Assembly: GCF_000760115.1 (NCBI RefSeq)
Contig: NZ_JNAS01000001.1
Coordinates: 62,001-126,000, forward strand
Origin: Prochlorococcus marinus str. SB
GTDB taxonomy: Bacteria > Cyanobacteriota > Cyanobacteriia > PCC-6307 > Cyanobiaceae
DNA length: 64,000 nt
Reading direction: 5' to 3'
Shown: positions 29,556-39,579 of the stretch, piece after piece
How positions within the stretch are numbered: the stretch's first letter is position 1
Layout of the letters: each line of letters starts with the position of its first letter
Program-made: the position numbers and the translations under genes
The notes under the pieces: model-generated
Databases searched by the model: none
The model's input: the letters and a program-made list of their open reading frames with translations, nothing else
Told to the model about the DNA's origin: nothing

Positions 29556-30851
29556 ATGAAGCGTGTGTTGGCCATAATCCTCGGAGGAGGAAAAGGTTCT
29601 AGACTTTACCCTTTAACAAAAATGAGGGCTAAACCTGCTGTGCCCTTGGCAGGTAAGTATCGTTTAATAGATATCCCAATTAGTAATTGTATAAATTCAG
29701 GCATTGAAAAAATGTACGTATTGACCCAGTTCAATAGTGCATCTCTAAATAGACATATAGGAAGAACTTATAATTTAAATGGCCCTTTCGGCCAAGGATT
29801 TGTGGAGGTTTTAGCCGCGCAGCAGACACCTGATAGTCCCAAATGGTTTGAAGGTACTGCTGATGCTGTAAGAAAATACCAATGGTTATTTCAAGAATGG
29901 GATGTTGATGAATATTTAATTTTGTCAGGGGATCAACTGTACAGAATGGATTACAGTTTATTTGTTCAACATCATAGAGATAATGGCGCTGATTTAACTG
30001 TTGCAGCTTTACCTGTGGATGAAGCTCAAGCAGAAGGTTTTGGCCTCATGAGAACCGATGATTTAGGAAATATAAAAGAATTCAGTGAAAAGCCTACTGG
30101 AGAGAAGTTGAAGGCAATGGCAGTAGATACTTCAAAATTTGGATTAAGTAAGGATTCAGCTGCCGAGAAACCTTATCTAGCCTCTATGGGGATTTACGTT
30201 TTTAGCAGAAATACTCTTTTCGATCTTCTTAATAAATTTCCTAATTATACAGATTTTGGTAAGGACATAATTCCAGAAGCCCTCAATAGAGGCGATACTC
30301 TTAAAAGTTATGTATTCGATGATTATTGGGAAGATATTGGTACCATTGGGGCATTCTTTGAGTCAAACCTTGCATTAACTGAGCAACCAAAACCCCCATT
30401 TAGCTTTTATGATGAGAAATTTCCAATTTATACAAGACCTAGATTTCTCCCCCCTTCTAAACTTGTAGATGCTCAAATTACTGATTCAATAGTTTGTGAA
30501 GGTACAATCTTGAAGTCGTGCAGTATTTTGCATTGTGTTTTAGGAGTTAGAAGCAGGATTGAAAGTGATTCGGTTCTTGAGGATACTCTTGTTATGGGAG
30601 CCGATTTCTTTGAATCACCTGAAGAGAGGATTGAATTAAGAAAAGGAGGCGGAACTCCTCTTGGAGTAGGTGAAGGAACTACTGTAAAAAGAGCAATTCT
30701 TGATAAAAATACAAGGATTGGTGATAATGTCGTTATCATCAATAAAGATCGAGTAGAAGAAGCAGATAAGCCAGAATTAGGCTTCTATATAAGAAATGGA
30801 ATTGTTGTTGTAGTTAAAAATGCAACGATTGCAAACGGAACTGTTATTTAA
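29556..30851 (+). CDS. glgC: Glucose-1-phosphate adenylyltransferase (ADP-glucose pyrophosphorylase)
   Basis: 431-aa enzyme making ADP-glucose for glycogen (and glucosylglycerol-type solutes). The nucleotide motif [20 protein letters not shown] lies at residues 10-29; [11 protein letters not shown], the catalytic [15 protein letters not shown] and FSEKPTG are all present. The C-terminal beta-helix carries the allosteric (3-PGA activator) Lys region ending [13 protein letters not shown] start. Preceded by a 130-bp spacer and followed by gnd after 95 bp. Confidence 0.97.
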   Translation: MKRVLAIILGGGKGSRLYPLTKMRAKPAVPLAGKYRLIDIPISNCINSGIEKMYVLTQFNSASLNRHIGRTYNLNGPFGQGFVEVLAAQQTPDSPKWFEGTADAVRKYQWLFQEWDVDEYLILSGDQLYRMDYSLFVQHHRDNGADLTVAALPVDEAQAEGFGLMRTDDLGNIKEFSEKPTGEKLKAMAVDTSKFGLSKDSAAEKPYLASMGIYVFSRNTLFDLLNKFPNYTDFGKDIIPEALNRGDTLKSYVFDDYWEDIGTIGAFFESNLALTEQPKPPFSFYDEKFPIYTRPRFLPPSKLVDAQITDSIVCEGTILKSCSILHCVLGVRSRIESDSVLEDTLVMGADFFESPEERIELRKGGGTPLGVGEGTTVKRAILDKNTRIGDNVVIINKDRVEEADKPELGFYIRNGIVVVVKNATIANGTVI

Positions 30852-30946
30852 ATCTTTTCGATCATTTTTCGCTGACATAAGTATTTTTTTTGAGCAATTT
30901 CGTTGAGTTGTAGGCACACTATATTTATTGAGTTTTTTAATTTTTT

Positions 30947-32365
30947 ATGTCCAAGGCACATTTTGGTTTAATAGGTCTTGGTGTTATGGGCGAAAATTTA
31001 GTTCTTAACGCAGAGAGAAATGGATTTTCTAGTGTAGTTTTTAATAGGACTTACTCAAAAACTGAAGAATTTTTACAAGGTCGCGGTCTTGGGAAGAATA
31101 TAGAGGGAGCTGAAACTCTCCAAGAATTTGTTAACAAGCTAGAGAGGCCTAGAAGAATCCTAATGATGGTAAAAGCTGGACCCGCGACAGATGCTGTTAT
31201 AGACAATATTTCTGGATATCTCGAGGAAGGAGATTTATTAATAGATGGCGGTAATTCTCAATTTAAAGATACAGAAAGAAGGGTAAATACTCTTGAAAGT
31301 AAAAGTTTTGGATACATTGGAATGGGAGTATCAGGTGGTGCCAAAGGAGCTCTAGAAGGCCCAAGTATGATGCCTGGCGGTACTAAGGCTTCATATGATG
31401 CAATAGAAAGCTTATTAACAAAAATGGCTGCTAAAGTTGAAGACGGACCATGTGTTGCATATGTTGGACCAGGAGGTTCAGGTCATTTTGTGAAAACTGT
31501 TCATAACGGAATTGAATATGGAATTGAACAAATACTCGCAGAAGCTTATGACCTTATGAAGAGAGTCAAAGGTATGAATGGACAGCAGATGTCAGAGGTA
31601 TTTGGTATTTGGAATAATACTGATGAATTAGCTTCTTATCTTGTTGAGATAACAGAGATTTGTCTAAATACAAAAGATGAGATAACTGGAGATGATGTCG
31701 TGGAAAAAATATTAGATAAAGCTGGCCAGAAAGGTACAGGGTTATGGACTGTTGTAAGTGCTCTAGAGCTGGGGGTATCAGTCCCAACTATTTATGCATC
31801 TTTAAATGCAAGAGTAATGAGTTCTTTAAAAGAGCAACGTAGTGAGATTGAAAAAACTATTCCATCTAAAGAGATAGAGGATTTTGATTTAGGAAATATA
31901 TCAGATGGAATGAAACCTTTATTTGATGCTGTAGTCCTTGCCACAATTGCTAGCTATGCCCAAGGTATGGATATTTTAAGAGAAGCATCTGCAGTATATA
32001 ATTATGGTTTGAATATGCCGTCAATTGCTCAAATATGGAAAGGTGGTTGCATAATTAGATCAAAATTATTAGGTAAAATTCAAGATGCTTATAACAAAGA
32101 CCCTAATCTAAAAAATTTAATTTTTGATGATTGGTTTAATAATGAAATTTCGACAAGATTAGATAACTTAGCTAAAGTTGTTTCTCTATCCACAAAAGCT
32201 GGTATACCAGTCCCATGTTTATCCAGTACTCTAGATTATTTGAATAGTTATAGAACCAATAGACTTCCTCAGAATCTTGTTCAGGCAATGAGAGACTGTT
32301 TTGGCTCTCATACATATGAAAGAATTGATAGGGAAGGTAGTTTTCATACTGAATGGATGAAATGA
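30947..32365 (+). CDS. gnd: 6-phosphogluconate dehydrogenase
   Basis: 472-aa NADP-dependent oxidative decarboxylase of the pentose-phosphate pathway, important for night-time metabolism. The dinucleotide motif GLGVMGENLVLN is at residues 10-21. The substrate/catalytic motifs are GMGVSGGAKGALEGPSMMPG, the catalytic Lys-His-Asn region FVKTVHNGIEYGI, and the C-terminal domain-swapped tail (QAMRDCFGSHTYERID). Overlaps pgl at its 3' end, consistent with co-translation of consecutive pathway enzymes. Confidence 0.97.
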   Translation: MSKAHFGLIGLGVMGENLVLNAERNGFSSVVFNRTYSKTEEFLQGRGLGKNIEGAETLQEFVNKLERPRRILMMVKAGPATDAVIDNISGYLEEGDLLIDGGNSQFKDTERRVNTLESKSFGYIGMGVSGGAKGALEGPSMMPGGTKASYDAIESLLTKMAAKVEDGPCVAYVGPGGSGHFVKTVHNGIEYGIEQILAEAYDLMKRVKGMNGQQMSEVFGIWNNTDELASYLVEITEICLNTKDEITGDDVVEKILDKAGQKGTGLWTVVSALELGVSVPTIYASLNARVMSSLKEQRSEIEKTIPSKEIEDFDLGNISDGMKPLFDAVVLATIASYAQGMDILREASAVYNYGLNMPSIAQIWKGGCIIRSKLLGKIQDAYNKDPNLKNLIFDDWFNNEISTRLDNLAKVVSLSTKAGIPVPCLSSTLDYLNSYRTNRLPQNLVQAMRDCFGSHTYERIDREGSFHTEWMK

Positions 32366-33090
32366 TTGAAAAGGTCAGAAATGGATACACCTTAAATATA
32401 TACAAAGACAAGTTAGAACTATCAACGACGGTTTTTAAGTTTATTCAAAGCCACATTATTCATACTTTAAAAAAGAAAGACAGGTTTAAATTTTGTGTAA
32501 GTGGAGGTTCAACTCCCAAATCTGTGTATCATCTCTTATCTAATAGTGATCTTCGATGGGATATGGTTGATGTCTTTTTAGGAGATGAAAGATGTGTTGA
32601 TCCAAATTCAGAATTAAGTAACTCGTTAATGTTGAAAAACTCTTTGTTAACTAATTTCGGATCTAAAGCTTATTTTTATGAAATTTTCAATGATTTAAAC
32701 GCTGATGATGAAACTACAAAAAATCAATTTATTTCTAAATTATTTGAAAAATGCGGATCAAATCCTCCCTCCTTTGATTTAACTTTATTAGGTCTTGGGG
32801 ACGATGGTCATACAGCTTCTCTATTTCCTTATCAAAAAAATAATAATGTAGATGATTTTGTGATTTTTAATGAAGGCAAAGGATTAAAAAGAATTTCATT
32901 AACGCCAAAGGTCCTTTCAGCCTCATCAAAGATAGTATTTTTAGTTAGTGGAGCTTCTAAAAGAATTGCTCTTGAGAGGTTATTAGATGAAAAAGAGCCG
33001 CCAGATAGAACACCATCAAAATTAATAAAATCTATTAATCAAATTTCAATATTTTGCGATCAGGATTCAGCAAAAGAATTAGAAATTTAG
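32362..33090 (+). CDS. pgl: 6-phosphogluconolactonase
   Basis: About 242-aa lactonase converting 6-phosphogluconolactone to 6-phosphogluconate, one step before Gnd. Family motifs: FCVSGGSTPKSVYHLL, WDMVDVFLGDERCVDP and LTLLGLGDDGHTASLFP. The frame is open from ATG 32353, but ATG 32362 forms an ATGA overlap with the gnd stop and is the better start. The two differ by three residues. CIA30-family gene follows after 30 bp. Confidence 0.94.
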   Translation: MIEKVRNGYTLNIYKDKLELSTTVFKFIQSHIIHTLKKKDRFKFCVSGGSTPKSVYHLLSNSDLRWDMVDVFLGDERCVDPNSELSNSLMLKNSLLTNFGSKAYFYEIFNDLNADDETTKNQFISKLFEKCGSNPPSFDLTLLGLGDDGHTASLFPYQKNNNVDDFVIFNEGKGLKRISLTPKVLSASSKIVFLVSGASKRIALERLLDEKEPPDRTPSKLIKSINQISIFCDQDSAKELEI

Positions 33091-33120
33091 TTAAAGTCTA
33101 TTAATAATTTAAATTATTTA

Positions 33121-33669
33121 ATGAGTAAGAAAAAATTTTTATTCCAGAAAAAGGAGTTCGATGGATGGAAAACATTAAATGATACTGTTATGGGCGGATC
33201 AAGTTCAGCTTTTTGTGAAATTTCAAATTCTGGTTTGTTATTAAAGGGTAACATTGTCGAAAAAGCTGGAGGATTTGTTAGTTGTAGATCGCCTATTTAT
33301 AAACCATCTTTAAACGTATCTGAATATTCATCTTTCGAATTAAATATTGACGGACAAGGAAGAACTTTTAAATTTGCTGTTGCTTGTGAAGATGATCTTC
33401 TTGGACTAACCGAATTTATTCCTGGTGGTCTTAGATGGATTAAATCATTCCCAACAAAAAAATTCGGAACAACAAATGTTCAAATTCCGTTTAATGCGCT
33501 AAAACCTTCAGTAAGAGCTAATAAGGTACGGTTCCCATTTAAATTTAAGCCCTCTAAAATTAGAAGATTGCAACTACTACACTCTAAGTTTGGTGATGAT
33601 GGATTACTTAATAATGAGTTTAAACAGGGTTCCATAAAAGTTTTAATTAAATCAATAAGTGTTATTTGA
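33121..33669 (+). CDS. CIA30-family protein
   Basis: 182-aa protein of the complex I intermediate-associated protein 30 family, a galactose-binding-like beta-sandwich. The signature is the N-terminal DGWKTLNDTVMGGSSSAFCEI (near residue 15) with GGFVSCRSP, and the IPFNALKPSVRANKV segment near the middle. In mitochondria CIA30 assists complex I assembly; in cyanobacteria the role is not established, with NDH-1 assembly a reasonable guess. ATG start. Overlaps the next gene by 11 bp. Confidence 0.85.
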   Translation: MSKKKFLFQKKEFDGWKTLNDTVMGGSSSAFCEISNSGLLLKGNIVEKAGGFVSCRSPIYKPSLNVSEYSSFELNIDGQGRTFKFAVACEDDLLGLTEFIPGGLRWIKSFPTKKFGTTNVQIPFNALKPSVRANKVRFPFKFKPSKIRRLQLLHSKFGDDGLLNNEFKQGSIKVLIKSISVI

Positions 33670-34045
33670 AAATCCATCTAAAAATATAGAGAGCTTAATC
33701 GCTAAGTCAGCAGATTTAACAAATAAACCTTTTGTTCATTCTGTCGTAAAAACAAATGGTGAATACGAAATCGAGGAAGAAGATATTGATTTGAGGGTTA
33801 ATATCTTATGTCGAGATAAAGAAGGTAAAAGATTAGAAATTTACGATCTTGAATTAGAACTTTTTAAATCAAATAAAGAGTTAGTTTTAGTTATCTCTAA
33901 GCTTAATTTTCCTGATGAACCAATATTGTGGTGTGGAGTTAAAACATTGTGGATGAATAGCAATAATGGAAAAAAATGCAACTCACCAAAATACAGCGCT
34001 AGATTGGAAAACCTAGCAAATAGGATAAAAAGCTTTATTGATTAA
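33659..34045 (+). CDS. Hypothetical protein, cytoplasmic
   Basis: 128-aa protein starting at GTG 33659 inside the end of the CIA30 gene (11-bp overlap), so co-translation is likely. The sequence is acidic in the middle (EYEIEEEDIDLRVNILC) and ends with a helical KYSARLENLANRIKSFID. No signal peptide, membrane helix or catalytic motif that I recognise. It is 20 bp from the convergent ilvD stop. The coding character (no internal stops, compatible codon use) supports a real gene. Confidence 0.7.
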   Translation: MLFENPSKNIESLIAKSADLTNKPFVHSVVKTNGEYEIEEEDIDLRVNILCRDKEGKRLEIYDLELELFKSNKELVLVISKLNFPDEPILWCGVKTLWMNSNNGKKCNSPKYSARLENLANRIKSFID

Positions 34046-34065
34046 TAAATAAACTTTCAGCTGAT

Positions 34066-35739
34066 CTATAAATCAGTAACAGCCCCTAAACTTGATGTGC
34101 TTACGATTCTCGAATATTTTGAAAGAATTCCTCTTTTGTATTTTGATGTAGGCTTAACCCAATCCTTTTTTCTTTTTTCTAATTCTTCGTCAGATAAATC
34201 AACTTCAATTAGTTGTTTTACAGCATCTACTGTAATCAAATCACCTTGTTTTATTAGAGCAATATTTCCGCCAACAGCAGCCTCTGGGGCTATATGACCC
34301 ACAACCAGACCATAAGTACCTCCGCTAAATCTGCCATCGGTAATTAAGGCCACCTTCTCTCCGAGGCCTTGACCAACAATTGCAGATGTTGGAGCTAACA
34401 TCTCTCTCATACCTGGACCTCCTACAGGCCCTTCGTTTCTAATAACAACAACATCACCAGCTTTGATATCATTATTCAATATCGATTTTAAACAATCCTC
34501 TTCACTTTCAAAAATCTTTGCTGGACCTGTTAATACAGGGTTTTTTACTCCGCTAATTTTGGCTACAGAACCTTCGCTCGCTAAGTTGCCTTTTAATATC
34601 GCTAAATGTCCTTTTTTATAAAGAGGGTCATCTATATCTCTTATGACATTTTGATTTGTTGGAGGCTTATCTGGAATATTCTGTAAGTATTCTGAGATGG
34701 TTTTGCCTTCAATGTTTTTGCAATCGCCATGAATTAATCCTGCATTCAAAAGTATTTTCATCACTTGTGGAATCCCACCTGCCTTATGTAGATCTACGGT
34801 CACATATTTACCACTGGGTTTAAGGTCACAAATAACGGGTACTTTTTGCCTGATTCTCTCAAAATCATTAATATTGATATCTATTCCTGCAGTATTCGCA
34901 ATAGCTAAGATGTGTAATACCGCATTTGTTGATCCGCCAATTGCCATAATTACTGATATTGCATTTTCAAATGCTTTTTTAGTCATTAGGTCTAAAGGTC
35001 TTATATCTTTTTCTATTGCAGAGACTAATATCTCAGCACTTTTATCTGCACTTAGTTCTTTTTCAAGATCTTCAGCAGCCATAGTGGAACTGTGAGGAAG
35101 ACTTAACCCTAATACTTCAATAACAGCGGACATTGTATTAGCGGTAAACATTCCTCCACAGCTACCAGCACCAGGAATACAATTTTTCTCAACTTGGATT
35201 AGCCTTTCTTCATTAATTTTGCCTGATGTTAATTGTCCAACAGCTTCAAATGCGCTAACAACAGTAAGATCTTCTCCATGCAATTTCCCAGGCTTTATTG
35301 TCCCTCCATAAATGAAAATTGAGGGAATATTCATTCTTGCAATCGCAATCATGGCACCAGGCATATTTTTATCACATCCACCTATAGCAAGTACTCCATC
35401 CATACTCTGAGCATTGCATGCTGTTTCAATTGAATCAGCAATAACTTCTCTTGAAACTAGGGAATATTTCATGCCCTCTGTTCCCATAGAAATTCCATCA
35501 CTTACTGTTATAGTCCCAAACATCTGAGGCATCCCACCTGATCTTTTTATTGACTCTTCGGCTTTTAGAGCTAACTTATTTAAACCCAAATTGCAAGGTG
35601 TTATGGTGCTGTATCCATTTGCAACTCCAATAATAGGTTTATTAAAGTCTTCATCATTAAATCCAACAGCTCTTAACATCGATCTGTTAGGGGATCTTTG
35701 CACACCTTGTGTTATTGCAGATGATCTGAGTTTATTCAT
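34066..35739 (-). CDS. ilvD: Dihydroxy-acid dehydratase
   Basis: 557-aa Fe-S dehydratase of valine, isoleucine and pantothenate synthesis. The cluster cysteines are in [13 protein letters not shown] (near residue 120) and [15 protein letters not shown] (near 190); the C-terminal [20 protein letters not shown] contains the catalytic Ser/substrate site. Length fits the short IlvD class. ATG start. A possible additional cluster ligand, Cys in TPCNLGLNK near residue 48, is present. The downstream minus-strand gene set is separate. Confidence 0.97.
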   Translation of the reverse strand: MNKLRSSAITQGVQRSPNRSMLRAVGFNDEDFNKPIIGVANGYSTITPCNLGLNKLALKAEESIKRSGGMPQMFGTITVSDGISMGTEGMKYSLVSREVIADSIETACNAQSMDGVLAIGGCDKNMPGAMIAIARMNIPSIFIYGGTIKPGKLHGEDLTVVSAFEAVGQLTSGKINEERLIQVEKNCIPGAGSCGGMFTANTMSAVIEVLGLSLPHSSTMAAEDLEKELSADKSAEILVSAIEKDIRPLDLMTKKAFENAISVIMAIGGSTNAVLHILAIANTAGIDININDFERIRQKVPVICDLKPSGKYVTVDLHKAGGIPQVMKILLNAGLIHGDCKNIEGKTISEYLQNIPDKPPTNQNVIRDIDDPLYKKGHLAILKGNLASEGSVAKISGVKNPVLTGPAKIFESEEDCLKSILNNDIKAGDVVVIRNEGPVGGPGMREMLAPTSAIVGQGLGEKVALITDGRFSGGTYGLVVGHIAPEAAVGGNIALIKQGDLITVDAVKQLIEVDLSDEELEKRKKDWVKPTSKYKRGILSKYSRIVSTSSLGAVTDL

Positions 35740-35762
35740 ATTATTTGAGAACCTTTTTTATT

Positions 35763-36053
35763 CTATTGCCCTAACTCTTCAAGTTGCTTCCTCACATCAG
35801 CAATTGCAGAATTAAGTTGCTCAACTTTCTTCTCCAGATTCTCTCCTTCAACTTCATTTATATTTTCATTTGAATCAATCGCTTCTGAACCGTCTTGAAT
35901 TCTGGAAGAATACATCATTGCTTTTTGTTTTTTTTCCTCCTTTCTTTTGTCTGCTTCGGATATTAGCCACCAAGCTAGACCAGCTGCTCCAATAAAAGCA
36001 CCGCTTATTAATGATAAAAGATTATTTGAAGACGAATCTCTGTATTCAGACAT
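35763..36053 (-). CDS. Small membrane-anchored coiled-coil protein
   Basis: 96-aa protein. One transmembrane helix lies at about residues 12-32 (LLSLISGAFIGAAGLAWWLI), then a Lys/Glu-rich stretch and a C-terminal heptad-like helix (LEKKVEQLNSAIADVRKQLEEL, near 73-94). No enzymatic motif. This single-TM plus coiled-coil architecture is common among cyanobacterial unknowns. Lies 23 bp upstream of ilvD on the same strand, with the UPRT-like gene 29 bp further upstream. Confidence 0.75.
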   Translation of the reverse strand: MSEYRDSSSNNLLSLISGAFIGAAGLAWWLISEADKRKEEKKQKAMMYSSRIQDGSEAIDSNENINEVEGENLEKKVEQLNSAIADVRKQLEELGQ

Positions 36054-36082
36054 TGGTAAAATATTTACTCCTATATTCTATA

Positions 36083-36700
36083 TTAGTTCTTATCTTGAAA
36101 TATAGTACTTAAACGCGATAGAGGATTCCCAATCCCCGGTACTAATAATTGTGTTTTTTCGTCTTCCTCATCTATGCAAGAAGTGTAAATTACCTGATTA
36201 GGTAGTATTTTCGCGATTTCATTTAACCCTTTATTTGAGCAAATAGCTGTTATTAAAAGAATCCTATTTGAATCAACACCTAATTCCTTTAATTTAATTA
36301 AAGTTTCTAATGTTGTTGATTTTGTCGTTATTTGTTCTGAATAAAATATAACTCCTTCATTTGATTCAATAGTTTTAGGAAGTTCTCCTAATGAGAGGGT
36401 TGAATTAGGAATTACTTCTTTAGATCCAAACCAAAGAGATAACCCTTCGGGCAACATTGCGAGCACTTTTATTGGATAATCATTATTAATAAAGAATCCA
36501 TCCGCTTCTCCATTATCAGTATTTACTATTTCTTTTTTATATGGCAGCCAATTACGTAATGCTTCATATGTAAGCCATTTCCCTAATTGCTCATATCCTG
36601 TTGAGTACAAAATTTTTGGAGTATTTTTTTCTCGCAATATTGAAAGCCAATGTTTTATTAATGGATGAGGAGGAACAATAACCTTTAGTGACATTGCCAT
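36083..36700 (-). CDS. Uracil phosphoribosyltransferase-like protein with degenerate PRPP loop
   Basis: 205-aa protein with UPRTase-type ends: LKVIVPPHPLIKHWLSILRE at residues 5-24 matches the HPL(V/I)xHKLxxLR start, and LLVPGIGNPLSRLSTI near the C-terminus corresponds to the uracil-binding PGLGDAGDR stretch. The PRPP-binding loop, normally DPMLATGG, is replaced by SEQITTKS (near residue 120) and the catalytic Asp of GDAGDR is Asn. It is therefore unlikely to be a normal Upp. It may be a regulatory or substrate-shifted relative. Start Met1 or Met3. Confidence 0.65.
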   Translation of the reverse strand: MAMSLKVIVPPHPLIKHWLSILREKNTPKILYSTGYEQLGKWLTYEALRNWLPYKKEIVNTDNGEADGFFINNDYPIKVLAMLPEGLSLWFGSKEVIPNSTLSLGELPKTIESNEGVIFYSEQITTKSTTLETLIKLKELGVDSNRILLITAICSNKGLNEIAKILPNQVIYTSCIDEEDEKTQLLVPGIGNPLSRLSTIFQDKN

Positions 36701-36763
36701 ATATTTTCCTTTAAAATACTCTTACAAACTTTAAATACTTAAGTTCTAAAATACAGTCTTATT

Positions 36764-37276
36764 ATGATTAAATCAATCGCTTTCCCCTCACTAAAGAATG
36801 CACTAATTACTTTGTTATTCGTTGGGATTTTATTTTTTAATTCTGTAAATTCTGCATGGGCTAAAAGACCTCCTGAGATTAGAAATCAGCAAGACCTTAA
36901 TTTAGAGCCAGATATGCATGGTCAAGACTTAAGCGGTAACGAATACGTTAAGTTTGATTTGAATGGGTTTAATTTCAGTGAAAGTAATTTAGAAGGGGCG
37001 GTGTTTAATAATAGTAAATTGCAAAACTCAAAGTTTACTGGAGCAAATTTAAGAGATGCACTAGCTTATGCAACAGACTTTACAGATGCTGATCTTTCGG
37101 ATGTTAATTTTACTAATGCCTTATTAATGGAGAGTAATTTTGAAGGTGCAAAAATAGATGGTGCAGATTTTACGGATGCTGTTCTTAGTCGTACACAACA
37201 AAAACAATTATGTGCGATTGCTAATGGCACAAATAGTTCTACAGGTGAGAGTACGGAATATAGCTTAGGTTGTTAA
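36764..37276 (+). CDS. Exported pentapeptide-repeat protein (probable thylakoid lumen)
   Basis: 170-aa protein. The Sec-type signal peptide covers residues 1-33 with an Ala-x-Ala-like site at SAWA|KR. The mature part carries about 16 tandem A(D/N)Lxx pentapeptides between residues 55 and 140, e.g. LEGAVFNNSKLQNSKFTGAN, predicted to fold as a right-handed quadrilateral beta-helix. A C-terminal pair of Cys (QLCAIANG and SLGC at the end) could form a disulfide, as in other lumenal pentapeptide proteins. Function unknown. The CobW-like gene starts 9 bp downstream. Confidence 0.85.
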   Translation: MIKSIAFPSLKNALITLLFVGILFFNSVNSAWAKRPPEIRNQQDLNLEPDMHGQDLSGNEYVKFDLNGFNFSESNLEGAVFNNSKLQNSKFTGANLRDALAYATDFTDADLSDVNFTNALLMESNFEGAKIDGADFTDAVLSRTQQKQLCAIANGTNSSTGESTEYSLGC

Positions 37277-37285
37277 TCATAAAAG

Positions 37286-38350
37286 ATGAAAAAAAAAATT
37301 CCAGTTATTGTTGTTTCGGGATTTCTTGGTTCAGGTAAAACAACTTTTCTAAGATATCTATTAAAAGAGAGTAATAAAAAATTTGGTTTAATAATTAATG
37401 AATTTGGTGATGTTGGAATTGACGGTGATCTAATTAAAAGTTGTGATAAATGTGATGAATCTGAAGAAAACTGCGTTATCGAATTAAACAATGGATGTTT
37501 ATGTTGTACTGTTCAAGATGATTTTGTTCCATCAATAAAAGCTCTTCTAGAATTTAATCCTCCTATCGAATCAATAATTATCGAAACAAGTGGCTTGGCA
37601 TTACCAATTCCCTTAATTCAAGCACTTAACTGGCCTGAGATTAGGACTTCCATCTATCTTGATGTAGTTGTTGGTATCGTTAATGGAGAATCAATGCTTA
37701 ATGGTTCTCCAATTAATGATTTAAATAAAATAACAAAACAATATAATGATACAGATAGAATTGATCACAACGCTTCTATTGAAGAACTTTTTGAGGAACA
37801 ACTTGAAGTCTCTGATATCGTTTTAATCTCTAGATCAGATATCTTAAATGATCATCAGTTTGATGTTGTAAAAAATAAAATTCAGGGAAGTCTAAACTCA
37901 TCTACACCAGTCCTTAAATCCAAGAATGGCAAAATTGATTTAAATTATCTATTTGACTTTAATTTTAAAAAAGAGACTTATAAAGAATTTTTAACTGAAG
38001 AACATGACCATAATCATGTAGAGCTTGTATCAGATTTAATTAAATCAAATTATTTCCTTGAAAAAAATGACTTTGAAAAAGAGATGTCAAAAATCTTGGA
38101 TGAATTAAACATTCTTCGAATAAAAGGACGTATTTGGATACCAAATAAATCATTGCCTTTACAAATACAAATTGTTGGAAAGAAAATTATTACTTGGTTT
38201 GAAGAAGCTCCAGACAATTGTTGGAGACCAAATGATAATGCTGGGCTTGAATTAGTAATAATTTCCTTTGATGAAAAATCTATAAAAACTTTCAATAGAA
38301 AAATTAAAGAGAAATTTAAGATTTTAAGTGAACCAAAAATAGCAATTTGA
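37286..38350 (+). CDS. CobW/COG0523-family metallochaperone GTPase
   Basis: 354-aa G3E GTPase. Walker A GFLGSGKTTFLRYLL lies at about residues 12-26, the metal-binding CxCC motif in ELNNGCLCCTVQ (near 70), and G-motifs ETSGLA and ISRSD. A second Cys pair CDKCDESEENC near residue 52 and the His-rich EEHDHNHVEL (near 235) could also bind metal. The C-terminal CobW domain is present. Family members deliver Zn, Co or other metals; with no cob gene nearby, a zinc or general metal chaperone is as likely as cobalamin synthesis. Confidence 0.88.
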   Translation: MKKKIPVIVVSGFLGSGKTTFLRYLLKESNKKFGLIINEFGDVGIDGDLIKSCDKCDESEENCVIELNNGCLCCTVQDDFVPSIKALLEFNPPIESIIIETSGLALPIPLIQALNWPEIRTSIYLDVVVGIVNGESMLNGSPINDLNKITKQYNDTDRIDHNASIEELFEEQLEVSDIVLISRSDILNDHQFDVVKNKIQGSLNSSTPVLKSKNGKIDLNYLFDFNFKKETYKEFLTEEHDHNHVELVSDLIKSNYFLEKNDFEKEMSKILDELNILRIKGRIWIPNKSLPLQIQIVGKKIITWFEEAPDNCWRPNDNAGLELVIISFDEKSIKTFNRKIKEKFKILSEPKIAI

Positions 38351-38395
38351 CATTATAGTTAGCTGTCGAGATACTAAAGAAGTTGACAGCCCAAT

Positions 38396-38560
38396 ATGGA
38401 ACATCCAAAAATTGTATTAAAACAAAAAATCTCTGACGAAGTTACATCAATTGATAAAATAAAATGTTCAAAATGTGGTGGGGCAGGAAACTTTAAAACT
38501 CAGGAAAATTCAAGAAGAACTTGCTTAGTTTGTTTTGGCAGAGGCTACATAAACATCTAA
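38396..38560 (+). CDS. 54-aa DnaJ-type zinc-finger-like mini-protein
   Basis: Short ORF filling most of an otherwise 307-bp gap. Two CxxCxGxG-like repeats are visible, CSKCGGAG (residues 24-31) and CLVCFGRG (residues 42-49), the pattern of half a DnaJ cysteine-rich zinc finger; there is no J domain. Similar stand-alone domains in plants (BSD2-type) act as chaperones, including for Rubisco. The role here is inferred only. ATG start, 45 bp after the CobW gene. Real coding is supported by the precise Cys spacing. Confidence 0.7.
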   Translation: MEHPKIVLKQKISDEVTSIDKIKCSKCGGAGNFKTQENSRRTCLVCFGRGYINI

Positions 38561-38657
38561 TAACTCAGAGAACCTTAAGGTAAAAATATTTGTTTATTAA
38601 TCAATAGTACTTTTTATTAAAATTTAAACTAATCTTCTAGTAGAAATTAATTTTTAA

Positions 38658-38912
38658 TTGGACCAATTTGCTGTAAAAGTTTTTGTTAGACTAAGACCCT
38701 CAGTTTTAGATCCAGCAGGGGAAGCTACTAAATCTGCCTCTATAAAACTTGGAGCCGAGGGAATAAAATCATTACGTATAGGAAAAATGATTGAGGTAAA
38801 AATAGAAGGTAATGGTGAAAACGAGGTAAGAGAAAAAATTAATTTATTGTGTGATCGGTTATTCGCAAATACTGTTATTGAAGATTATGAGTATTCACTA
38901 GAAAAATTGTAA
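38658..38912 (+). CDS. purS: Phosphoribosylformylglycinamidine synthase subunit PurS
   Basis: 84-aa PurS, the small bridging subunit that holds PurL and PurQ together in the FGAM synthase complex of purine synthesis. Recognised by [20 protein letters not shown] and the LRIGKMIEV strand. The start is TTG 38658, giving the family-typical [10 protein letters not shown]-terminus. The purQ ATG begins 1 bp after its stop, so the two are co-translated. purL is not in this window. Confidence 0.94.
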   Translation: MDQFAVKVFVRLRPSVLDPAGEATKSASIKLGAEGIKSLRIGKMIEVKIEGNGENEVREKINLLCDRLFANTVIEDYEYSLEKL

Positions 38913-38913
38913 G

Positions 38914-39579
38914 ATGGATAATTTTACTGTAGGAGTTGTTGTCTTTCCTGGTTCTAATTGTGATCGTGATGTTTCATGGGCATTGGAAGGTTGTTTAGAC
39001 ATAAGAACAAAATACTTGTGGCATGAGTCTTCAGATTTAAGTGACGTAGATGCAATAGTTTTACCAGGAGGATTTAGCTATGGTGATTATTTAAGATGCG
39101 GAGCAATTGCGAGATTCTCTCCATTAATAAATGCCTTGGATGAGTTTGTAAAAAGCGGGAAAAGAGTTTTAGGAATTTGTAATGGGTTTCAAATCTTGAC
39201 AGAATCAGGCTTTTTACCTGGTGCCCTTACTGCAAATAAAAATCTTAATTTCATCTGTGATGATGTTGAACTTGATATCATTTCTTCAAAAGGAGGATGG
39301 TTTAATAATGGAGGTGAAAAACAAACCATTAAGTTGCCAATAGCGCATGGGGAAGGAAGATATCATTGTGATTCTGATACTTTAAAAAAACTTGTAGATA
39401 ATGAATTGATCGCTTTGAGATATAAAAATAATCCTAATGGATCCTCATTCGATATTGCAGGTATAACTAATGAAAAGGGAAATGTTCTAGGTTTAATGCC
39501 TCATCCAGAGCGTGCATGTGACGAGACAATCGGTGGAACTGACGGTCTATTTACATTAAAATCGTTAATATTGAAATAA
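38914..39579 (+). CDS. purQ: Phosphoribosylformylglycinamidine synthase, glutaminase subunit PurQ
   Basis: 221-aa class I glutamine amidotransferase that supplies ammonia to PurL. The nucleophile is in [10 protein letters not shown] (Cys near residue 88), and the catalytic His-Glu pair in [10 protein letters not shown] (near 197). [15 protein letters not shown] near 53 is the PurQ-specific oxyanion segment. ATG start, 1 bp after purS. The stop runs directly into a strong bidirectional terminator. Confidence 0.97.
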   Translation: MDNFTVGVVVFPGSNCDRDVSWALEGCLDIRTKYLWHESSDLSDVDAIVLPGGFSYGDYLRCGAIARFSPLINALDEFVKSGKRVLGICNGFQILTESGFLPGALTANKNLNFICDDVELDIISSKGGWFNNGGEKQTIKLPIAHGEGRYHCDSDTLKKLVDNELIALRYKNNPNGSSFDIAGITNEKGNVLGLMPHPERACDETIGGTDGLFTLKSLILK

